Positions 1 through 6,019 of a DNA stretch of 9,286 nt are shown here, piece by piece. The notes under the pieces are model-generated. The model worked only from the letters and a program-made list of their open reading frames with translations, made no database searches and had not been told where the DNA came from. A program made the position numbers and the translations under genes. The number at the start of each line of letters is the position of its first letter. The first letter of the stretch is position 1. This DNA comes from Planctomycetia bacterium (GTDB lineage: Bacteria; Planctomycetota; Phycisphaerae; Phycisphaerales; SM1A02): contig JAACEA010000257.1 in assembly GCA_009936695.1 (NCBI GenBank), forward strand, positions 1-9,286, given 5' to 3'.

Positions 1-386
1 CCGGCGAGGTATCCGCGGGCGACGCATTCGATGGGGACCACCTCGACCGCCCGGCACAGCATCATTCGGCCTTCGAGCATCTCGCGGTCGGCGGGGGAGA
101 GTCCGGGGACGTCGGCCGGTTCGCTGGAGATGAGGTGATCGCCGACCAACTCGAGTTCGCGGATGAAGTCGAACCAGCCGAGGCTCACCTCCGTGAGGAG
201 CCGTCCCTTCCCTGGGATCGGCGTGGGGAGAACCACGTCGAACGCGCTGAGTCGATCGGTGGCGACGATCAGGACCTGATCGGGGCCGGTCTCGACCGGG
301 ACCCGGTAGACGTCGCGCACCTTTCCCTGACGGCGATCCGGCAACGGAAGATCAGTCGAAAAGACGGGAGCGGAGGCCTCTGGCAT
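1..386 (-). CDS. purC: Phosphoribosylaminoimidazole-succinocarboxamide (SAICAR) synthase, 5' part only
   Basis: PurC joins CAIR and L-aspartate using ATP to give SAICAR in cytosolic de novo purine synthesis. Translating the minus strand from the ATG at 386 gives 128 codons before the window edge. Family signatures are clear: QGKVRDVY (residues 20-27, nucleotide-binding start), ATDRLSAFDVVLPTPIPGKG (42-61) and ARGYL (123-127). The PIPGKG and LLTEVS blocks resemble the longer, yeast Ade1-like form of about 300 residues, so roughly 60% of the gene lies outside the window. The start is well fixed: the same frame has a TAG only four codons upstream (398-396), and the next in-frame start (GTG, V23) would remove the conserved GK. 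There is no Shine-Dalgarno sequence before the ATG. The gene is divergent from the GH10-like gene at 535. Confidence 0.95.
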   Translation of the reverse strand, partial: MPEASAPVFSTDLPLPDRRQGKVRDVYRVPVETGPDQVLIVATDRLSAFDVVLPTPIPGKGRLLTEVSLGWFDFIRELELVGDHLISSEPADVPGLSPADREMLEGRMMLCRAVEVVPIECVARGYLA

Positions 387-392
387 GTCGGG

Positions 393-398
393 ATTCTA
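393..398 (-). promoter_or_regulatory. -10 box for a probably leaderless purC mRNA
   Basis: On the minus strand TAGAAT (398 to 393) matches the sigma70 -10 consensus TATAAT at 5 of 6 bases. It is followed by CCCGAC and then directly by the purC ATG (386). A start 6-7 nt after the -10 box would fall on or next to the A of the ATG, giving a leaderless mRNA. The lack of any purine-rich ribosome site fits this. No good -35 element is visible at 16-18 bp; TTCGAC (424 to 419) is at 20 bp and weak. Confidence 0.5.
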
Positions 399-484
399 CG
401 CCCGTCCGCTCCGCCGGGGTCGAAGCGACGCGAGATCCCGATCGGGAGTTTCGCTGGAATCCGGAGCCGGAGCCCGGTGTCCGG

Positions 485-529
485 TACACTTCGGCCCGGG
501 TGACAGATCCGTCACCTTTTCTCATGGAG
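485..529 (+). promoter_or_regulatory. Possible -10 box and ribosome binding site for the GH10-like gene
   Basis: TACACT (485-490) matches four of six -10 consensus bases in GC-rich surroundings. It would start transcription near 497 and give a leader of about 38 nt. GGAG (526-529) lies 5 nt before the GTG at 535 and is the best ribosome site in the region, which decides that start. No -35 match was seen. Confidence 0.3.
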
Positions 530-534
530 TCGGC

Positions 535-2091
535 GTGGCGGAGTTCCGATTCAAGCTTGACGAGCGGACCGGGATCCGCGTTGGTCGTCCACCGGTCGGA
601 GCACGCATGCTCGGGCCCGGGGACGCCAGTATGCGGGCGGACATCCGGTTCGAGGCCGAAGATCAGGGTGGCACCTTCCACATCCGCACCAAGGACGTCC
701 CCGACGCGGCCTTCCGCATCCAGGCGGACATCGGCCGGGCCGGCGACCTGATTCTCCAGACCTGCCTGCTTCCACCCCGTGAGAAGCCCTACGACCTCGC
801 ACTCGAGCTCGCCAGGCACCGGATGAAGACCTACATCCACAAGTGCGAGGACTGGTTGATGTTCAACCCGGGCTTCGCACCGTTCGCGGCCGAACACTTC
901 GAGCGGGCTCGGGACGCGTTCACCGAAGCCCTCGTCGCCTCGGATTTCGATGCCGAGGGCCTGCTCGCCGCCAGCGCGATCGATCTCGGGATGCAGGCGA
1001 CCGACGAACTCGCGATGGCCCACGCGGACATCCTGCTTCACCGACGCTACGGGAAGAAGACCGCCTCCTCGACGACCCTCGGGACGATCATCGATCCCCG
1101 GACCGACCCCGCCCTGATCGGTCCGACGCTCGAGGCCTTCGACCTCGTGACCGTGCCCATGCGGTGGCGGGAGATCGAGGTGAAGCGCGGGAAGTACGAC
1201 TTCTCCGCCCTCGATCGGTGGCTGAGTTGGGCGCACGAGACGGGCAAGCCGATCATCGCCGGCCCGCTCGTCGATTTCGCGCCGGGCGCGCTGCCGGACT
1301 GGGCGGAGGTCTTTCGGTTCGACTACGCCTCGCTGCGGGATCCGCTCTACGACTACCTCGAGCAGGTCGTCGCCCGGTACATCAAGCACGTCGCGATGTG
1401 GAAGATCTCCGCAGGACTCCACCTCTGTCGCGGCGGTCCGCGCCCGATCAGCGAGGTCATCGACGCGATCCGGACCGCGGAGCTGCTCATTCGGCGTCAC
1501 AAGCGCACCGCACGTCGCATGATCGAGGTCCACGACCTCTTCGGCGACACCACCGCCCGGGTGAGCGGTTCGATCGGGGCGTTCGAGTTCCTCGAACGGC
1601 TCGGCGCGGAGGGGCTCCGATTCGACAGCATCGGTGCCCGACTGATCGTGGGTGGAACCGAGCCTGGAACCCGCAGTCGCGATCTGATGACGTTGAGTGA
1701 CTCGCTCGACCGATTCTTCGGCGACGAGCACCCGCTGCTCCTTTCCGCGTGCGGGGCGCCCTGCCGCAATCTCGGCGAAGGCGCGGGGCGATGGGGTGAG
1801 GCCTGGACGCCCGAGCGTCAGGCCTCATGGGCGGCGAAGGTGATCCCGATGGCGCTCTCGAAGCCCTATGTCGAGGCGATCTGCTGGTCGGCCCACACCG
1901 ACAATGCGACCCCCGATCCCGGTGGGGAGTCGGGGTTCGGAATCGTGGAAGAGGACGGAACGCCGCGTCCTGCGTTTGCGCGTCTGGTCTCGATGCGACG
2001 GCGTCTTCGGCGACCGCTCGGGCCGTGGGTGCCGCCCGGCGCGCATCCACCCGCGCAGACCGGCGACGGCTCGGACCGTTCGGATGCGTGA
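535..2091 (+). CDS. GH10-like (xylanase-fold) protein lacking both catalytic glutamates
   Basis: A 518-residue protein. Residues 1-170 are an N-terminal region with a block around LQTCLLPPREKPYDLALELA; residues ~180-505 look like a glycoside hydrolase family 10 barrel. Strand landmarks can be placed: KPIIAGPLVDFAPGALPDW (from ~239) where GH10 has GHTLVWH..PDW, W289-KISAG where GH10 has WDVVNE, FDSIGAR in place of DGIGxQ, and LLSACGAP (S404-A405) where GH10 has the TELD nucleophile motif. The acid/base Glu is therefore Gly294 and the nucleophile Glu is Ala405 by my alignment by eye. There is no signal peptide, so it is probably cytoplasmic. Similar proteins, usually annotated endo-1,4-beta-xylanase, are known to me from planctomycetes and also seem degenerate here. 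The frame is open back to 385, but GTG535 has GGAG 5 nt upstream and begins the protein as MAEFRFKL, like those relatives. Its true function is unknown; a carbohydrate-binding or regulatory role is only a guess. Confidence 0.8.
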   Translation: MAEFRFKLDERTGIRVGRPPVGARMLGPGDASMRADIRFEAEDQGGTFHIRTKDVPDAAFRIQADIGRAGDLILQTCLLPPREKPYDLALELARHRMKTYIHKCEDWLMFNPGFAPFAAEHFERARDAFTEALVASDFDAEGLLAASAIDLGMQATDELAMAHADILLHRRYGKKTASSTTLGTIIDPRTDPALIGPTLEAFDLVTVPMRWREIEVKRGKYDFSALDRWLSWAHETGKPIIAGPLVDFAPGALPDWAEVFRFDYASLRDPLYDYLEQVVARYIKHVAMWKISAGLHLCRGGPRPISEVIDAIRTAELLIRRHKRTARRMIEVHDLFGDTTARVSGSIGAFEFLERLGAEGLRFDSIGARLIVGGTEPGTRSRDLMTLSDSLDRFFGDEHPLLLSACGAPCRNLGEGAGRWGEAWTPERQASWAAKVIPMALSKPYVEAICWSAHTDNATPDPGGESGFGIVEEDGTPRPAFARLVSMRRRLRRPLGPWVPPGAHPPAQTGDGSDRSDA

Positions 2092-2116
2092 TCCGGTCGA
2101 TCACGACGCCCGGGCC

Positions 2117-2473
2117 ATGAAAGACGCCAAATCCGCCCTTCGTCTCGTGTCCGTGGTCGGACTGATGGCGCTGCTGTCGCTACCGTTGAGATACGGGACA
2201 TCCTCGACCACCCGGCCCGCGGAGACGGCCCTGGACCGGACGAGATTCGTGCGAATCGATCCTCGGACGGCCTCCGCCGCGACCTGGACGCTCGTCCCGG
2301 GGATCGGGCCGGCGATCGGGCGTCGTCTCGAGCTTCACCGACGCGCGGGAGGATTCGACGGCGGGGGACCCTGGGATCTCGAAGCGGTTCCCGGTGTCGG
2401 CCCCGTCACCGCACGACGCGCGGCGCCGATGCTCGTCCACCCCGCCGTGCCGCGTGGTGAGGGATCGCCATGA
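2117..2473 (+). CDS. Small membrane-anchored or secreted helix-hairpin-helix protein (ComEA-like)
   Basis: A 118-residue protein. Residues 6-24 are hydrophobic after Lys/Arg residues (a signal peptide or membrane anchor), then comes a linker of about 20 residues and two helix-hairpin-helix motifs: VPGIGPAIGRRL (60-71) and VPGVGPVTARRA (91-102). The stretch FVRIDPRTASAATWTLVPGIG corresponds to the ComEA 'INLNTASAEEL..LPGIG' pattern. ComEA binds incoming DNA outside the membrane during natural transformation; the N-terminal SLBB domain of Bacillus ComEA is absent here. It could be a DNA-uptake protein or a protein using HhH for another contact. ATG2117 has no clear ribosome site. An in-frame ATG at 2084 (129 residues) would overlap the end of the upstream gene by 8 nt and allow coupling, so the start is uncertain. 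The stop overlaps the mfd start as ATGA. Confidence 0.8.
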   Translation: MKDAKSALRLVSVVGLMALLSLPLRYGTSSTTRPAETALDRTRFVRIDPRTASAATWTLVPGIGPAIGRRLELHRRAGGFDGGGPWDLEAVPGVGPVTARRAAPMLVHPAVPRGEGSP

Positions 2474-5400
2474 CCAGCCCCAGGGGCTCCACCGATTCCA
2501 GCGAGGTCCCGACGGACGCGTGGTGGTTCGATCGAATGGCCGCGGCGCCGTCGCTGTCGGCGCTCGGCGAGTTGATCGGACTCGGCGGCGACGTGTCCGC
2601 CCGCGGCGCCGCGGGAAGCAGCACCACCCTTCTCGCCGGTGTCGTGTCGCGTTCGGCGCCCGGGCCCGTGCTGCTGGTGGTGCCACATCTCGATGACGCC
2701 GAGGAGGCGGTCGACGAGCTGCTCGATCTGGGGTTCGACGCCACGGCGTTTCCCGCGCTCGAGGTGATGCCGGGGGAGAGCGACGCCTCCCTCGACCTCG
2801 TGGGAGCCCGACTCGGGCTGCTCCGTCGGATCATCGAGGAGGAACCGCCGGCCATCATCGTCGCACCCTTCCCGGGTCTCATGCAGGGCGTTCCCGCGGC
2901 GTTGGATCTGCCCGACCGGTTGCGGGTGATCCGCCCGGGCGAGTCCCTCGATCTCGCCGAATTCTCGGCGTGGCTCACCGAAGCGGGTTGGGCACGGACC
3001 GACGTGGTCGAGACGCCGGGCGAATTCGCCGTCCGGGGCGGACTGCTCGATCTCTTCCCCCCGGGCGGTGGGCTGCCGGTCCGGTTGGATCTCTTCGGTG
3101 ACGAGATCGAGCGGATCAACGAGATCGACCCCGCGTCCCAGGCCATCGATCGACGCGTCGACTCGATCCAGTTGATCGGCCGGACCGATGGACTGCTCGG
3201 CGAGGGCACCGTCCCGCTGATGGGTTTCCTGCCGAAGACGACCACCGTGGTGCTCGCCGAGCTCGGTGAGATCGTCGAACAGGGCCGCGGATACTGGGAA
3301 CGTGTGCGGGAGGGCGGCGGCGTCGAGGGACCACCCGCGACGCTCAAGGCGCTGCGTGATCACGCCCGTTGCATGCTCGACGTGAACGAGTTCTCCGCCA
3401 GCGGTGCCGTGGAACGGATGGTGGATCTCGATCCCTCGCCTCTGCCGCCGTTCCCCGAGGAGGTGGTCGGCGCGATCGATGAACTGATGCAGCTCGCGGA
3501 GACCCACGACGTGGCCCTGGTCTGCTCCACCGACGGCGAGCGGGATCGAGCGACCGAGCTCATCGACCGTCGACGCGCGGACGAGGTTCCCGGGGCGGAA
3601 CGGGTTCGCATCGAGCGACGTCACGTGCATCGTGGCTTCATCTGGCCCGGGGACGAGGATGCGGAGCGCGGGCTCGCGATCGTGCCGTTCCACGAACTGC
3701 TCAATCGCTGGGGCGTTCGGCGTCGTGGGAGCCGGATCCGCACCGGTGCGGCCCGACAGGACTTCCTGCGCTTCGAGCCGGGCGATCTCGTCGTGCACCG
3801 CGACCACGGAATCGCCCGCTTCATCGGACTCGGAAGTCTCCCGAAGAAGGATCAGCCCGACCAGGAGGTCGTGACGCTCGAATTCGACGGGGGCTCGCAT
3901 CTCCATGTCCCGCTGAGCCGGATCGAACTCGTCCAGAAGTACATCGGGGCGGGCAGCGCGACCGCGCCGCCGCTCTCACTGCTGGGTGGAAAGCGGTGGA
4001 AGCGTCAGATGGCCCAGGTCGAGGACGCGGTTCGCGATCTGGCGGGGGAGATGCTCCGGGTACAGGCGGCGCGATCCGCGACCCCGGGGATACGGTTCCC
4101 CGCGGATACCGACTGGCAGCGTGAGTTCGAAGCCGAGTTCCCGTACGAGGAGACCGAGGATCAGGTCACCGCGATCGCCGCGATCAAGCGGGACATGGCG
4201 TCCAGCATGCCGATGGACCGGCTCATCTGCGGAGACGTCGGCTTCGGCAAGACCGAGGTCGCGATCCGGGCCGCCTTCAAGGCCGCCGAGTTCGGGAAGC
4301 AGGTGGCGGTCCTGGTCCCGACCACGGTGCTCGCGGAGCAGCACGAGCGGACCTTCCGAAGCCGGTTCAAGGCGTATCCGTTCCGAATCGAGTCGATCAG
4401 TCGCTTCAAGAGCGGGGCCGAGGAGAAGAAGCTGCTCGCCGATCTCAAGGCGGGCCGCATCGACATCGTGATCGGCACGCACCGCCTCCTCTCGAAGGAC
4501 GTCTGGTTCAAGGACCTGGGGCTCATCGTGATCGACGAGGAGCAGCGGTTCGGCGTCGAACACAAGCAGCGGTTGCTGGCGGCGCGGACCGTGGCGGACG
4601 TCCTCACCCTGAGCGCCACCCCGATTCCGCGCACGCTGCACATGGCGATGCTCGGACTCCGGGACATCTCGAGCCTCACCACGCCGCCGCTCGATCGGCG
4701 GGCGATCGTCACCGAGGTGATCCCGTGGAACGAACGCCGGCTGTCCCAGGCGATCCGACGCGAACTCGCCCGGGAGGGGCAGATCTTCTTCGTCCACAAC
4801 CGGGTTCACGACATCGAGTCCTTCGCCGACGAGATCCGGAAGCTCGCGCCCGACGCCCGCGTCCTCGTCGGTCACGGTCGGATGACCGACGGCGAACTCG
4901 AAAGGGTGATGCTCGCCTTCATCCGCCGCGAGGCGGACATTCTGGTGAGCACCACGATCATCGAGAGCGGGATGGACATTCCCAGTGCGAACACCATGTT
5001 CGTGCACGACGCGAACCGGTTCGGTCTCGCCCAGCTCCACCAGCTCCGCGGCCGGGTCGGCCGCAGTCGGCATCGCGCCTACTGCTACCTGCTCCTTCCG
5101 GCGGAGCGCCGAATGACCGAAGATGCGCTCCGGCGATTGAAGGCGATCGAGGACTACTCGATGCTCGGAGCGGGCTTCCGGATCGCCATGCGTGATCTCG
5201 AGATCCGCGGCGCGGGCAATCTGCTCGGGGCCGAGCAGAGCGGTCACATCGCGTCGGTCGGCTACGACATGTACTGCCGGATGCTGGAGGACGCGGTTCG
5301 CGACATCAAGCAGGATCGTCGCGTGGTGGCGGGGGACACCACGATCGACATCGGTCTCGAAGGGTCAATTCCCAAGGGCTACATCCCCAACGACCAGCGT

Positions 5401-5832
5401 CGCATGGAGGCATACCGGAAGATCGGCGAGGCGGATCGCCTCGAGTCGCTCGACGCCGTGGTGAGCGATCTGGAGAACGCCTACGGCGAGATCCCGACCG
5501 CGACCCGTCGTCACGTCGAGGTGGCGGAGATCCGTCTGGCGTCGGCGCTTCTCGGTGTGAAGTCCCTCTTCGTCAAGGACCGGGACGTCATCTTCCGCAC
5601 CGCGGCGCCCGCGGAACTGCAGGCGGCGCTCGAGGGTGTGCAGGGTTCGGTCCGGATGATCGCGCCCGACGGGGCGGGCGGGACGGTCGAGGCGACGGAA
5701 GGGGCGGAGGTCGAGGTCTACTTCCGGCCGCCGGTGGCGTTCCTCGAACCGGAGAGCCTGGCGACCGTGTTGCGAAGGCGGCTTCGGGGACGGCTCGAGC
5801 GATCGCGGGAGATCGTCCCGGAGTCTGGTTGA
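2470..5832 (+). CDS. mfd: Transcription-repair coupling factor Mfd
   Basis: Mfd is a DNA translocase that pushes RNA polymerase off at DNA lesions and recruits UvrA for nucleotide excision repair. At 1120 residues it matches the E. coli protein (1148). Visible domains in order: degenerate UvrB-like module (~10-330, with GEFAVRGGLLDLFPPGG from 184); RNA-polymerase-interacting domain (~433-510, starting FEPGDLVVHRDHGIARFIGLG); RecG-like motor with Walker A GDVGFGKT (588-595), DEEQ box (689-692), SATPIPRT (715-722), IIESGMDIPSANT (830-842) and QLRGRVGR (858-865); TRG motif with DLEIRGAGNLLGAEQSGH (~906-923); C-terminal D7 domain (~958-1110), which in E. coli masks the UvrA site. All motor motifs are intact. 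GAGGG (2459-2463) lies 6 nt before the ATG, and the ATGA overlap with the HhH gene points to coupled translation. No hairpin terminator follows. Confidence 0.98.
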   Translation: MTSPRGSTDSSEVPTDAWWFDRMAAAPSLSALGELIGLGGDVSARGAAGSSTTLLAGVVSRSAPGPVLLVVPHLDDAEEAVDELLDLGFDATAFPALEVMPGESDASLDLVGARLGLLRRIIEEEPPAIIVAPFPGLMQGVPAALDLPDRLRVIRPGESLDLAEFSAWLTEAGWARTDVVETPGEFAVRGGLLDLFPPGGGLPVRLDLFGDEIERINEIDPASQAIDRRVDSIQLIGRTDGLLGEGTVPLMGFLPKTTTVVLAELGEIVEQGRGYWERVREGGGVEGPPATLKALRDHARCMLDVNEFSASGAVERMVDLDPSPLPPFPEEVVGAIDELMQLAETHDVALVCSTDGERDRATELIDRRRADEVPGAERVRIERRHVHRGFIWPGDEDAERGLAIVPFHELLNRWGVRRRGSRIRTGAARQDFLRFEPGDLVVHRDHGIARFIGLGSLPKKDQPDQEVVTLEFDGGSHLHVPLSRIELVQKYIGAGSATAPPLSLLGGKRWKRQMAQVEDAVRDLAGEMLRVQAARSATPGIRFPADTDWQREFEAEFPYEETEDQVTAIAAIKRDMASSMPMDRLICGDVGFGKTEVAIRAAFKAAEFGKQVAVLVPTTVLAEQHERTFRSRFKAYPFRIESISRFKSGAEEKKLLADLKAGRIDIVIGTHRLLSKDVWFKDLGLIVIDEEQRFGVEHKQRLLAARTVADVLTLSATPIPRTLHMAMLGLRDISSLTTPPLDRRAIVTEVIPWNERRLSQAIRRELAREGQIFFVHNRVHDIESFADEIRKLAPDARVLVGHGRMTDGELERVMLAFIRREADILVSTTIIESGMDIPSANTMFVHDANRFGLAQLHQLRGRVGRSRHRAYCYLLLPAERRMTEDALRRLKAIEDYSMLGAGFRIAMRDLEIRGAGNLLGAEQSGHIASVGYDMYCRMLEDAVRDIKQDRRVVAGDTTIDIGLEGSIPKGYIPNDQRRMEAYRKIGEADRLESLDAVVSDLENAYGEIPTATRRHVEVAEIRLASALLGVKSLFVKDRDVIFRTAAPAELQAALEGVQGSVRMIAPDGAGGTVEATEGAEVEVYFRPPVAFLEPESLATVLRRRLRGRLERSREIVPESG

Positions 5833-5864
5833 CCGGTCCGACCACCGCCATCCGCCGAAACAAC

Positions 5865-5870
5865 TAGACT
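5865..5870 (+). promoter_or_regulatory. Possible -10 box upstream of the flavin oxidase gene
   Basis: TAGACT sits 33 nt after the mfd stop in a locally AT-rich run (aaacaactagact). It matches four of six consensus bases. A start near 5877 would give a leader of about 143 nt, long for this window. No -35 box at normal spacing; TTGACC (5829-5834) is 30 bp away, too far. Confidence 0.3.
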
Positions 5871-5932
5871 CGAATCCCCGGTCGCCCGAGGTTTCGACTT
5901 CGTCGCTTCAACGATCCGGAGGGGAACGCCTG

Positions 5933-5992
5933 GTGGGCGCTCGACCCGGGTTGTCCATGATCGAGTCACACGCTCGGGTTTCGAACCCCTGA
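5933..5992 (+). CDS. Possible 19-codon leader ORF in the oxidase 5' region
   Basis: GGAGGGG (5918-5924) is a strong Shine-Dalgarno sequence with no long ORF behind it. Eight nucleotides later a GTG (5933) opens a 19-codon frame, MGARPGLSMIESHARVSNP, ending at TGA 5990-5992. An internal ATG (5957) is in the same frame. This frame is also that of the oxidase gene (87 nt from GTG to ATG6020), separated from it only by this TGA. It may be a translated leader peptide, a decayed former N-terminus, or chance. No homology is recognised, and there is no run of one amino acid as in attenuation leaders. Confidence 0.2.
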   Translation: MGARPGLSMIESHARVSNP

Positions 5993-6019
5993 TCGCGTGC
6001 GGCGACGAAGGGAGCATCG

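Noticed and set aside
385..534. Upstream 50-codon extension of the GH10-like gene to ATG385
   Set aside because: It would overlap the purC start codon, lacks a ribosome site, contains Arg/Ser/Gly-rich non-family sequence, and covers the likely promoter; GTG535 with GGAG fits better.
352..1731. Long minus-strand open frame (459 codons) opposite the GH10-like gene
   Set aside because: Low-complexity Arg/Gly/Asp/Glu-rich translation with no recognisable domain; it is the antisense shadow of a clearly coding high-GC gene, and it overlaps purC and its promoter.
2335..3906. 523-codon minus-strand frame opposite the HhH gene and the start of mfd
   Set aside because: Antisense to Mfd, whose domains are unmistakable; the translation is compositionally biased and has no family motif.
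3976..5247. 423-codon minus-strand frame opposite the Mfd motor domains
   Set aside because: Shadow ORF caused by GC-rich third positions; no signal for an independent gene.
5827..5845. Palindrome GACCGGTC just after the mfd stop as a terminator
   Set aside because: It leaves no loop for a hairpin, the flanking pairs are interrupted, and no T tract follows.
5967..5996. Possible tRNA T-arm (gggtttcgaaccc)
   Set aside because: The sequence resembles a T-loop, but the stem around TTCGAAC does not pair and no acceptor, D or anticodon arms can be found nearby.
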